A DNA stretch of 19,814 nucleotides from Promethearchaeota archaeon (GCA_004524515.1 SDNV01000047.1:1-19814), one strand, 5' to 3'. Counted from the stretch's first letter, positions 1 to 7,677 are shown. The notes: a model not told the origin generated them from the sequence alone. A program made the numbers and translations.

Positions 1-182
1 AATTAATTAAGAAACCTATTCAATGAGTTTTTGACTTAATATATTTTTATTATTTTCTTTTTAGAGAAGATTAAATATCTCTATTATGATATTATCTTTA
101 AGAAATATTTTGATAAGGTTTTGAAAAATTTTCAGTTTAATCTCCTTAACGATAAAAATTAAAATTATTTAAGGATTTGAAC

Positions 183-1097
183 ATGTTAAATGCGCTATTT
201 ATTATTCAAAGTGAAACAGGAATTCTTTTGTTTGAGAAAATCTTTCTCCAGGATCTGGATGATGAAAATATGAATATTTTCAGTGGTTTTTTAACTGCGA
301 TAAAACAATTTACTTCTCAGATGGTTTTTAATGGTTCTAAAGAATTGAAATCTATTAGATTAGGAGATTATTACGTTAAAATTTCGCATATATCTGAAAT
401 TAATTCCGATTTAGCAATATTTATTGATAAAGATGATGAGAAGACCGCTTCTAAATTAATGCGACCTATAATCCAATTAATAATTGATTATGAGAAATTA
501 TTTATTAAAGTGAACAGCCCTCCAGAAATTTTTAAGAGATTTGATGAAAAAATAAACAAACTAATTCTTTCCGCCAAAATTGTGGATCCTAAGAAAATCA
601 AAAAAGAAGATAATGTTTTTAAATCAATATGGGCTCAAAAAGGGGCAATCTCTACAAACCTAAGAGAAGAATTATTAAATAAAAAAGAAGATTTATTGAT
701 CCATTTAAAAAATGAACATAATCTAATATATAAATTGATTCTCCTTGAGGATTTATTGCATATTTTGCAAAACCTTGAGGACAAAGTTGAACTAATCAAA
801 ATTCAAAAAGAAATAGATCATCATAATAATGAAATTAAAGATACAAAAATGAGGCTAAAATATTATTTAAAAAATACCAAACAAGCTTTAAAGGATAATG
901 ACTATAAAACAGCCTATTCAAATCTTTATTCTTTTAGTAATAAACTTCAAATTGTATCAAAGTCCCATGTGCAGAAAAAGTATTACAACTTAGCTAAAAT
1001 TTTGATGGATAAAGAAGGCATCTCTAAGATTGAGTTTTCTCAAGCAGTTTCTGAAATTTTAATGATGCCTGAAAATATTGAAGAATATTTTCCTTAA
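183..1097 (+). CDS. Stand-alone longin/roadblock-like domain protein with helical tail
   Basis: Residues ~1-105 look like the alpha/beta longin or roadblock-type domain abundant in Asgard archaea: a first strand (ALFIIQ), a 'sETGILLFEKIF' hairpin, a helix with FSGFLTAIKQF, a strand with a short IRLGDYYV motif, and a last long helix. The same pattern (GG/SGFLxALQxF, then xIGxxxY) recurs at the C-termini of the two large TPR proteins in this window. Residues ~160-305 are helical, with coiled-coil character around 190-240. There is no signal peptide or membrane segment. Such domains in related proteins dimerise and bind or regulate small GTPases; a GTPase link here is only inferred. I chose ATG 183 because AAGGA at 171-175 sits 7 bases upstream; the frame is open from a TTG at 177, which is less likely to be the start. 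The product is 304 residues. Confidence 0.75.
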   Translation: MLNALFIIQSETGILLFEKIFLQDLDDENMNIFSGFLTAIKQFTSQMVFNGSKELKSIRLGDYYVKISHISEINSDLAIFIDKDDEKTASKLMRPIIQLIIDYEKLFIKVNSPPEIFKRFDEKINKLILSAKIVDPKKIKKEDNVFKSIWAQKGAISTNLREELLNKKEDLLIHLKNEHNLIYKLILLEDLLHILQNLEDKVELIKIQKEIDHHNNEIKDTKMRLKYYLKNTKQALKDNDYKTAYSNLYSFSNKLQIVSKSHVQKKYYNLAKILMDKEGISKIEFSQAVSEILMMPENIEEYFP

Positions 1098-1260
1098 TTT
1101 AAATTGAGATTTTTCATGTAAGAAAGAATTAGGGATAATGTTCTAAAGATTTCGATTCCATATTGTTTCTTGATATCCTTAGGGTTTAAATATAAATCAA
1201 TCCTTCAAGATAAATTTTTAAAGAAATTTTACTATTATTGTTTTATATCATTTTTTAAAC

Positions 1261-1275
1261 AGGGGATTTTTCATT
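1261..1275 (+). promoter_or_regulatory. Shine-Dalgarno AGGGGAT followed by a probable AUU start codon
   Basis: AGGGGAT lies at 1261-1267, and five bases later an in-frame ATT at 1273 opens the macro-domain frame. In that frame there is no ATG, GTG or TTG between the stop at 1219-1221 and GTG 1426, yet the codons between encode the expected first strand and substrate loop of a macro domain. An AUU start is therefore the simplest reading. A TATA-like stretch (tttaaatataaa, 1185-1196) further upstream would fit a short leader. Confidence 0.5.
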
Positions 1276-1818
1276 AATAAAATAACAATAAACAGTGCAA
1301 TTTTAGAGATTTTAGTTGATGCTATTGCAAACTCTAAATTTGATGCAATAGTAATTCCCTCAAATTCAAGATTACTTCCTAGTGGTAATTTACGATGTGA
1401 AGTTTTACGAAAGGCAGGAGCTAAAGTGCAAATGGAATGCAATCGAATTATTAATAAGATTGGTATGGTAGCCACAGGCGCTTCAGTAAAAACATCAGGG
1501 GGTAATTTGAAATCAAAGCATATTATCCATACTGTTGGTCCTACCTTAGGTCAAGGAAAAGAAGGAAAAAAAATCATGTTATGCATTTGGAATTCATTAA
1601 CGTTAGCTGATGAAGCTGGTTTACATTCTATTGCATTCAATCCTATATCATTAGAAAATTTAGGCTTTAATGCCAAAATTTCTGCAGAGGTTATGATCCC
1701 TGCTATTAAAAAATATTTATTGAAAAAAAATAAGAATTTGAAGCATGTGGCAATAGTCCTAACAGATTTACCCGATTATAAGGAATTTGAAACGGTCTTA
1801 AATGACCACTCAATCTAA
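1273..1818 (+). CDS. Divergent macro-domain (ADP-ribose binding) protein
   Basis: Macro domains bind ADP-ribose, and many remove it from proteins, nucleic acids or O-acetyl-ADP-ribose. Read from 1273, the 181-residue product covers a whole domain: first strand KITI, DAIVIPSNSRLL (family: DaIVNaAN..L), then LRKAGA and MEC, the very typical IIHTVGP, and SIAFNPIS leading into the second phosphate loop. That loop reads ISLENLGFN where active macro domains usually have (I)STGxxGYP, and the first loop is PSGNL rather than a run of glycines. Binding or hydrolysis may therefore be altered. Starting only at GTG 1426 would remove the first strand and the first loop, so I prefer the non-canonical ATT 1273 start; a frameshifted or broken gene is the alternative. 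It faces the SIR2-TPR gene, with 28 bases between their stops. Confidence 0.7.
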   Translation: MNKITINSAILEILVDAIANSKFDAIVIPSNSRLLPSGNLRCEVLRKAGAKVQMECNRIINKIGMVATGASVKTSGGNLKSKHIIHTVGPTLGQGKEGKKIMLCIWNSLTLADEAGLHSIAFNPISLENLGFNAKISAEVMIPAIKKYLLKKNKNLKHVAIVLTDLPDYKEFETVLNDHSI

Positions 1819-1846
1819 TTCATTACTTTTATAATATTTTTAAATA

Positions 1847-4276
1847 TTAAATAACTGAATAATCATTAAATTTCTTTTTTAATTTATCTATAATCCCTTG
1901 AATATATTCAGCATATTGTTGTTGACCCAAATGATTAAATAGATCTAAGGCTTGTTCATAATTATTCATAGCTTCTTTATATTTTTCTTGTATTTCATAA
2001 ATTTTCCCTATATTATTAAAATCGCTTGCTTTACTCATAAAATCCTCTAACTCGTCATCAATTTCAAGAGTTTTCTTATAAATTTTCAGAGCAATATCAT
2101 AATGACCAAAATTTTCATTTATTTTTCCAATATTACTAAGGCACGCCGCTCTATTAGGTGAATCTCCTAATTGCTTATAATGCCTTTCTGCTCGTTCATA
2201 TTTTTCAAGAGCAATTTGAAACTCATTTTTATTTATATATATTCCTCCAATCTTAGTCAGAAATAATGCAACTTTTGAATTATCTCCAATTTCTTCAGCT
2301 ATCTGTAATGCAGTTTCATAATTTGTTAAGGCTGCATCTAATTTGCCCTGAGAAGCATAAATCATTCCAATATTATTAAGATAAATAGCTATCATTAGTG
2401 GATCTCCCAATCTTTCTTCAATTTTAAGTGCTTCTTTATATTTTTCTAGTGCTAGTTCTGAATTGCCTCTAGCGAGATAAATAGATCCGACATTATTGAG
2501 GCATCCCGCCTTTTTTGAAAGATCCCCAAGTTGTTCGGCAATGTTTATTGTCTTTTCATACATTTCTATCGCAGTATCATAATTTTGATGCTCATCATGT
2601 ACTCGTCCAATATTATTCAGAAGAATAATTTTTCCATAAAGATCTCCTAATTGATCAGTAATATGAAGCGCTTCTTCATAATTCTTAAGTGCTAAATCAA
2701 ACTCTCCTTTAGCCCCATAAATCATCCCTATATTATTGAGGAGTGTCGCTTTTTTTCCTAAGTCTCCTAATTCTGAGGTGATCTGTAACGCTTCCGTATA
2801 ATTTTTAAGTGCTAAATCAAACTCTCCAAGAATTTCATGAATCCTTCCAATGTTATTTAAATCTGCAGCTTTTCCTTCAAAGTCTCCAATTTGCTCACAA
2901 ATTCGTAGAGCCTCTTCAAATCTTTCAAGCGCATCTTCATATCTCCCTAAGGTTATATAGGCTGAACCAATGTTGCTTAAATCTGTTGTTTTACCCGCAA
3001 GATTATCAAATTGTTCATCTATACGTAAAGAATCATAATATTGTTCTAATGCTTGATCATAATTACCCCGAATTAGATTGATCATTCCCAAGAAATTTTG
3101 AAAATGGGATTTAATTGCTTCATCGCCCATTTTATCTGCTAAATTTTTACCAATTTCAGAGCATCTTATAGTTGCATCAATTTCTTTTAAAAAATAATAT
3201 AATTGACATGCCAATCTATATTTTTCCAGTATAGGTAAATCTTTATAAAGAGGGGCAATCCATTCCCGAAAACCTGGTATATGAATTTTAGATTTAGCAG
3301 ATTCTACATCATAAATTTCTAAATTTGATAATAATTGCTTCCACAATTTATTTTTAATGAAATTAATCGTATGAGCATTAATTAAAAAGATATCAAAATC
3401 TCCACCAGTTCTTATTTCTGCTAAAAACCGTTTAGAACGAGGCAGTTTCCCTAATTCATTTAGATTAGTTGTTTTATTTATTTTTGTAATTTTAATCTCT
3501 TCATCAAATGAGTGTTCTATCCATATAAGTCTTGAAAGAAACGGCAACTCCTTTAACATTGGACCAATATCAAAATCATCACTTCCCGAATATCCCATGA
3601 TGACTAAAGTGCGATCGTTCATTATATTATAAACTGCTGGTTTCTTATAGGGTTCTATGGCAAAAGTAACTCCTTCTTCTCGTTCTCGGCCAAGAGCGCT
3701 TATTGTAGTTATCAAAGAATCTTGAGTAAGCTCTCCGGTAATAATATTACGTTTTGAACCATGAATCTTAAAAACGGGATATTTACCTGTTTCTATCAGT
3801 CTTTTTGGCTCCTGAAATGAGAGGAAATCTTCTTTAGTTATAATTGGGTAAATGTTGAATCGTTGATTTTCTGGAAGGGTGTTAATTAAAGCACGTTCTA
3901 TTAGATAATCGAAATTAGTCGTGATGACGTAATACCCTCTCACAATAAGACGAGCCAAAAAATAATGGATGAGATTTGCGGAGGTAACTAATTCGATATA
4001 ATCCATAAACTTTAAATCTTCATCAAAGATCTGTTGAATTTTCTCTACTACTAATTCATATCTTAAAAGATTAAGTGAAAGTAAATTCTCAACCTCTTCA
4101 GGAGGAGTACAGAATTCCAATAAAGTCCTCACAATTTGCATAGCAGAAGGCATATTGGTAGGAGAATCCATTGAAATTCCAGCACCGACTAGAAAAGTAT
4201 ACTTATTCTCTGGAGTGAAAAGGTCCTCAAGGTCACCATCAAAAGTTTCAAAAATTTCATTATTGTACATATTCAT
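1847..4276 (-). CDS. SIR2-like domain protein with C-terminal TPR array
   Basis: The N-terminal ~250 residues form a SIR2/Rossmann-type NAD-binding domain. Visible motifs are GAGIS (31-35), TTNFD (119-123), KIHGS with the catalytic-type histidine H172, and GYSGSDDFD (228-236). About 110 linking residues follow, then ten ~40-residue TPRs from ~390 to ~800, most carrying the NNIGxIY signature. SIR2-like domains of this non-sirtuin type are known NADases in bacterial defence proteins such as ThsA and DSR1/2, where another part of the protein senses the infection. By analogy the TPRs could be the sensor, but defence is an inference. There is no signal peptide or membrane segment, so it should be cytoplasmic. 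The start is ATG 4276 (ATG 4270 is an alternative); no clear Shine-Dalgarno precedes it. It is convergent with the macro-domain gene and divergent from the V4R-like gene. Confidence 0.85.
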   Translation of the reverse strand: MNMYNNEIFETFDGDLEDLFTPENKYTFLVGAGISMDSPTNMPSAMQIVRTLLEFCTPPEEVENLLSLNLLRYELVVEKIQQIFDEDLKFMDYIELVTSANLIHYFLARLIVRGYYVITTNFDYLIERALINTLPENQRFNIYPIITKEDFLSFQEPKRLIETGKYPVFKIHGSKRNIITGELTQDSLITTISALGREREEGVTFAIEPYKKPAVYNIMNDRTLVIMGYSGSDDFDIGPMLKELPFLSRLIWIEHSFDEEIKITKINKTTNLNELGKLPRSKRFLAEIRTGGDFDIFLINAHTINFIKNKLWKQLLSNLEIYDVESAKSKIHIPGFREWIAPLYKDLPILEKYRLACQLYYFLKEIDATIRCSEIGKNLADKMGDEAIKSHFQNFLGMINLIRGNYDQALEQYYDSLRIDEQFDNLAGKTTDLSNIGSAYITLGRYEDALERFEEALRICEQIGDFEGKAADLNNIGRIHEILGEFDLALKNYTEALQITSELGDLGKKATLLNNIGMIYGAKGEFDLALKNYEEALHITDQLGDLYGKIILLNNIGRVHDEHQNYDTAIEMYEKTINIAEQLGDLSKKAGCLNNVGSIYLARGNSELALEKYKEALKIEERLGDPLMIAIYLNNIGMIYASQGKLDAALTNYETALQIAEEIGDNSKVALFLTKIGGIYINKNEFQIALEKYERAERHYKQLGDSPNRAACLSNIGKINENFGHYDIALKIYKKTLEIDDELEDFMSKASDFNNIGKIYEIQEKYKEAMNNYEQALDLFNHLGQQQYAEYIQGIIDKLKKKFNDYSVI
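1895..3110 (-). repeat. Ten tandem TPR-coding units (~120 bp period) inside the SIR2-TPR gene
   Basis: The coding sequence repeats with a 120-bp period. Successive units begin FLGMIN, SNIGSAY, NNIGRIH, NNIGMIY, NNIGRVH, NNVGSIY, NNIGMIY, TKIGGIY, SNIGKIN and NNIGKIY, and each continues with a helix of the type YxxALxxYxxALxI. On the plus strand this appears as recurring 'ccaatattatt' blocks. Units are related but not identical in DNA, so this is an old protein-level array rather than a recent DNA expansion. Confidence 0.85.
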
Positions 4277-4499
4277 TCATTTTATTAATTTTCTAAAGCT
4301 TTTGGGTACTCATGCGAAATTATTGTTTTAAACAGATTACTAAATTAATATTGCTTTAATTTTAAAAATTCTTGGAACCTACAACATATTTAAATTAATT
4401 TTTTTGATTGAAATAAATTTTTAAAAAATCAATTTTTTAATAATAATATAAGGATATTTTAAGAAATGCTATATTAGTACAAAAGGGGATTGTATATTG

Positions 4500-5018
4500 A
4501 TGCTAGATGAATTGAATAAGAAAATATATAATCCCTCTAATCACTTAAATTCACTGGGCGGATTTGAAATTATATGTGAATCCTTAGTGAATAAAATATA
4601 TAATATTTTTGGTAAAAATATGTTGCTTACCATGCTCTATCAAATAGGTTCTGGCCCAGGAGAGATTATTGCTAATAGAATAAAAATGAAATATAATAAG
4701 GAGGAATTTGAAATATTAGAAGCTCTTGAAATATTACTAAATGAATTAAAAGATTTTTATTCTATTCAAGTGAAAAAAATAGAGACCAAAGATAACATGG
4801 TTAAATTTATTATTGAAAATCGCTGCTTTTTAAGAGAACCAATTAAACATCGAGAAAAATTGAGTTTTGGTAAAGCTTTTTGTCGAGTAAATAAAGGATA
4901 TTTTGAAAATGCTTTCAAAATGTTGTTAGGAGACAAATTAAAAAACATTGAAATAAACTTCTTAGAAAACGATCCTATAAAGGATGTTTGCGTGGAAGAG
5001 TTAAAATTTTTTTTCTAG
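4500..5018 (+). CDS. V4R/TRAPP-fold (Bet3-like) small protein
   Basis: This 172-residue protein has the layout of the V4R domain, the fold shared with the TRAPP subunit Bet3. An N-terminal helix pair carries LLTMLYQIGSGPGEIIANRI (residues ~41-60). The C-terminal half has GKAFCRVNKGYFENAFKMLL and ends in strands with VCVEELKFF, matching the V4R order of a glycine/cysteine-containing strand, an amphipathic helix and a final strand with Cys. V4R proteins bind small hydrophobic molecules or act as sensor domains; TRAPP subunits tether vesicles. The sequence alone does not choose between these. ATG 4500 is preferred over the adjacent TTG 4497; AGGGGA at 4484-4489 lies ten bases upstream of that ATG. 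A TATA-like AATAATATAA at ~4443-4452 is a plausible promoter. It stands alone, divergent from the SIR2-TPR gene. Confidence 0.55.
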   Translation: MLDELNKKIYNPSNHLNSLGGFEIICESLVNKIYNIFGKNMLLTMLYQIGSGPGEIIANRIKMKYNKEEFEILEALEILLNELKDFYSIQVKKIETKDNMVKFIIENRCFLREPIKHREKLSFGKAFCRVNKGYFENAFKMLLGDKLKNIEINFLENDPIKDVCVEELKFFF

Positions 5019-5066
5019 AGTAAAAATTTTTTAAATAAAAAAAATAAAAATATCCTTTTTCCAAAA
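5007..5066. terminator. Bidirectional oligo-T/oligo-A termination region between convergent genes
   Basis: Plus-strand T runs at 5007-5014 (8 T, at the very end of the V4R-like gene) and 5027-5032 (6 T) suit archaeal intrinsic termination of that gene. A runs at 5037-5043 and 5060-5066 give T runs on the minus strand just past the stop of the protease gene. Only 51 bases separate the two stop codons. Confidence 0.5.
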
Positions 5067-5069
5067 AAA

Positions 5070-6194
5070 TTAGCATTTATTAGGGTACAGTTCACAAAAT
5101 TTTAATGCTGAATATAAATCTTGTTCACTAATTATACCTATTACTTTTTCATCGTAAGAATTTTTAACAGCCACTACACGTGGCAATTTATTTATCTGCA
5201 TTAATGTTCTCATAGCATCTTTTCCGCTACCTTCTAAACTTATACTAGGTAATTCGGTAAGTGGTCTCTCAGCATTTTCAACAATCATTCTCGCTCTTTG
5301 CTCAGTAGGTATTTTCTTAATATCTTCTAAATTAATAATTCCGGTTATTTCATTTTCTTTCACTACAGGAAAATTTGTTCTCTTGTATGGAATAAAAAAG
5401 TCTCTGACCGCATCACTCACTAGTATATCAGAAGGAATTTCTAATTTTAGAAGAGGGATAATATCTTTCACGCTAATTTTTGACAAGGTCACTTCATTTA
5501 AAGTCTGAATATACGAATTTCTTGCAGATCTATTGATAAAAGAACCGATCAAAATTAACCAAAATCCTCCAAACATACCTAATAAGAAAATTTGAAAGAA
5601 TCCATAAACCATCAAGGAGTATCCAATAAAAGAACCTACTCTTGAAGCGGTTTTAGTGGCTGATAAAAGATTTTTTCTTTTTTGCCATAAATATGCGCGT
5701 AATACTCTGCCTCCATCCATCGGAAATGCGGGTAATAAATTAAATAGTGCTAAAGTGATATTTGAAATTCCTGAATATAAGAACGTCGCAAACAACCAAA
5801 GTGGTAAATTAATTGGTGAGAAAATTAATAATCCTAAAAAGGTTATACCCAAAAGTAATGAACTTAAGGGTCCTACACCTGAAATTACAAATTCACTCTT
5901 AGCTGTTTTTGGCTCCTCTTCAATTTTAGAAACTCCTCCGAAAAGATATAATTCAATCTCGCTTACTTTTAAACCGTATCGCTGAGCCATAATCGAGTGA
6001 AAGAGTTCATGAATTAATATAGAAAACAGGATTATTATGCCATTGATTATTCCCACTAATATAATATCCACCAGAGATGCTTCTGGAACAAAACTCAAGA
6101 AGAAAGTAGCTGCATAAAAACCAACTAATCCTACTATAAGTAATGTAGAGAAATGTAGTTTTATATTTATTCCTTTAATCGTACCTAATTTCAT
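5070..6194 (-). CDS. Site-2 protease (M50 family) with C-terminal CBS pair
   Basis: This is an integral-membrane zinc metalloprotease of the S2P/M50 family, which cuts transmembrane segments of substrate proteins. From ATG 6194, hydrophobic segments lie at ~15-35 and ~42-66, the latter ending in the zinc-binding HELFH (62-66). More follow at ~103-125 and ~130-155, leading into NLLPAFPMDGGR (152-163) whose Asp160 is the third zinc ligand, then two more at ~180-215. Residues ~240-370 hold two CBS motifs, each with a 'GIIxxxDL/DI' ending. This is the layout of archaeal S2P-CBS proteins such as Methanocaldococcus MJ0392, in which CBS domains may gate the active site on nucleotide binding. All catalytic residues are intact. 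ATG 6194 is chosen over the in-frame TTG 6200, and no strong Shine-Dalgarno is present. The substrate is unknown; the neighbours give no hint. Confidence 0.92.
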   Translation of the reverse strand: MKLGTIKGINIKLHFSTLLIVGLVGFYAATFFLSFVPEASLVDIILVGIINGIIILFSILIHELFHSIMAQRYGLKVSEIELYLFGGVSKIEEEPKTAKSEFVISGVGPLSSLLLGITFLGLLIFSPINLPLWLFATFLYSGISNITLALFNLLPAFPMDGGRVLRAYLWQKRKNLLSATKTASRVGSFIGYSLMVYGFFQIFLLGMFGGFWLILIGSFINRSARNSYIQTLNEVTLSKISVKDIIPLLKLEIPSDILVSDAVRDFFIPYKRTNFPVVKENEITGIINLEDIKKIPTEQRARMIVENAERPLTELPSISLEGSGKDAMRTLMQINKLPRVVAVKNSYDEKVIGIISEQDLYSALKFCELYPNKC

Positions 6195-6503
6195 AATCAA
6201 ATCATCAATTTTTTAATTTTATTTTTAGAATTAAGTGAATTATAATCAATCATAAAAAAATCAAATAAAGCTCTAATTTATGATTTCAATAACTTAATGT
6301 TAAATTTGATATTAAAGAATTCTTATTATTTTTGTAAAAATAATTCTAAACTTCTATTATAATTCAAAATTAAACTATGACCTTTTTTATTATTTTATAA
6401 GCTCAAATGGGTTAGAGAATAATGTTAGAAAAGACAGAAATTAAAAAAAAATAATAAAAATAATTATAAAAAACATTAACTAAAATACTAGCTTAATCTA
6501 TAA
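6195..6503. other. Non-coding spacer between the protease and enoyl-CoA hydratase genes
   Basis: This 309-base stretch is very AT-rich. It must hold the promoter of the protease gene at its left end, though no single TATA box stands out, and the terminator of the hydratase gene at its right end. I see no tRNA-like fold, credible reading frame or repeat array in it. Confidence 0.6.
6443..6473 (-). terminator. Oligo-T terminator of the enoyl-CoA hydratase gene
   Basis: Plus-strand A runs at 6443-6451 (9 A), 6456-6460 (5 A) and 6468-6473 (6 A) read as T runs on the minus strand, 30-60 bases past the stop codon at 6504. No stem-loop is needed for this type of archaeal termination signal. Confidence 0.5.
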
Positions 6504-7448
6504 TTAAATACCCTTAAAATGAGGGCTGTCCTTTATTTTTCTGCTCCCGCCACACATGTCACATTTGGTACCATCTTCGAATTTTCCCTTTCCACCGCAT
6601 TTAGGACATTTAATCTTCCGATTGAAAGCTAGAATTCCTTCTGTAGAATCAAAGCTAGCACTATTAACACCAAATCCTAACTGTTCCATCATTAAACCTA
6701 AGGGGATGTCACGTGTTCCAAATTTCACACATTTTTTAATCACAAATAGAGCAGTCGTAGGCATATCACCCAGCCATTTAGCTTTTTCATGAACGAGTTT
6801 TTCAAATTCATCTCCCGCTGGTGCCATCCAAGAAACAAGACCCCAGTCAAGCATAGTTTTTGCATCAAATTGTTCACCAAACATTGCCATTCTCATCGCT
6901 CTGTTAACCCCGATTTTAGATGCCATTCGAGTTATTCCTCCATTAGCTGGAAAGATCCCTCTATGAATTTCTGGAAGACCAAATTTTGCTCGATCAGATG
7001 CAATAACGATATCACAGGTTAAAACGATTTCACATCCACCACCAAGAGCAAATCCATCCACTGCAGCAATTAAGGGTTTAGCGAATTGTTCAAATTCATC
7101 ATAATCACGATGTCTGATTCTCATTGCTTGACTCATATGCATTGGAATATTTGGTCTTAAATCTTTATGAAAAGCTGCTGCCAAATCCGCTCCAGCTGAA
7201 AAAGCGGGTTTTTTAGTAATCTCTTTAGTTCCTCGTATTACGACGGCACGAACAGAACCATCCAATTCCATAATTCTCAAAGCTTGGGCAATCTCTGAGA
7301 CGGTCTGTTCCGTTAAAGCATTTAATCTATCTGGACGATTAATTGAAATAACCGCGTAATTTCCATCAATGGTCCCCTCTCGTAAAACTTCACCACTATC
7401 ACTCAATTTTGTTGGCCATTCTATTTTTAAATGTTCAAATTCAACCAT
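6504..7448 (-). CDS. Enoyl-CoA hydratase/isomerase with inserted C-terminal zinc knuckle
   Basis: This crotonase-fold enzyme most likely hydrates a 2-enoyl-CoA in fatty-acid or related acyl-CoA metabolism. The oxyanion-hole motif FSAGADL is at 83-89. Both catalytic glutamates of the hydratase type are present: E140 in LGGGCE and E160 in FGLPEIHRG. INRPDRLNAL (36-45) is the usual N-terminal signature. The exact substrate cannot be read from sequence. The odd feature is the C-terminus: after EGILAFNRK, where the family continues 'xPxFxG', there is a four-cysteine knuckle (C281, C284, C296, C299; two CxxCGG units as in DnaJ zinc fingers), and the normal SPHFKGI ending comes only afterwards. ATG 7448 has a good Shine-Dalgarno, AGAGGT, 8 bases upstream. 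It is divergent from the acetyltransferase gene and appears monocistronic. Confidence 0.92.
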   Translation of the reverse strand: MVEFEHLKIEWPTKLSDSGEVLREGTIDGNYAVISINRPDRLNALTEQTVSEIAQALRIMELDGSVRAVVIRGTKEITKKPAFSAGADLAAAFHKDLRPNIPMHMSQAMRIRHRDYDEFEQFAKPLIAAVDGFALGGGCEIVLTCDIVIASDRAKFGLPEIHRGIFPANGGITRMASKIGVNRAMRMAMFGEQFDAKTMLDWGLVSWMAPAGDEFEKLVHEKAKWLGDMPTTALFVIKKCVKFGTRDIPLGLMMEQLGFGVNSASFDSTEGILAFNRKIKCPKCGGKGKFEDGTKCDMCGGSRKIKDSPHFKGI

Positions 7449-7535
7449 ATTGCTTTACCTCTTAATTAAATTAATTGTTTTTTATTCTATTATTTAACAA
7501 TCTATATTGAACAATTAGTATTATTTTTTGTACAA

Positions 7536-7557
7536 TTAAAAATTTTCAAATTTTTAA
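7536..7557. repeat. Perfect 10-bp inverted repeat in a divergent promoter region
   Basis: The arms ttaaaaattt and aaatttttaa are perfect reverse complements around a 2-base centre (tc). The repeat lies 88 bases upstream of the hydratase start and ~120 bases upstream of the acetyltransferase TATA box. It could be an operator for a dimeric regulator or a chromatin-bending tract. Because the arms are pure A/T in an AT-rich genome, chance is a real alternative. Confidence 0.3.
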
Positions 7558-7677
7558 ATCAAAAAATTGTAGTTATCTGTATCTAGTATAATTTAATTTG
7601 CACTTAACTTCTACTTACATTCATATATTCTTTTTCACTCAAAGATTTCATTTTTTTATGTTTCTTTTCCAAAAGAG

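Noticed and set aside
1248..1475. 75-codon minus-strand frame opposite the macro-domain gene
   Set aside because: Composition is not protein-like for this genome, and the opposite strand encodes a recognisable macro domain through the same bases.
1895..3110. Regularly spaced repeated blocks that could suggest a CRISPR array
   Set aside because: The 120-bp period, sequence variation and continuous reading frame show TPR-coding units, not identical direct repeats with spacers.
4395..4440. Partial inverted repeat (ttgatt ... aatcaa) in the SIR2/V4R divergent spacer
   Set aside because: Only six bases pair and the flanks are A/T homopolymers, so chance is the likely explanation.
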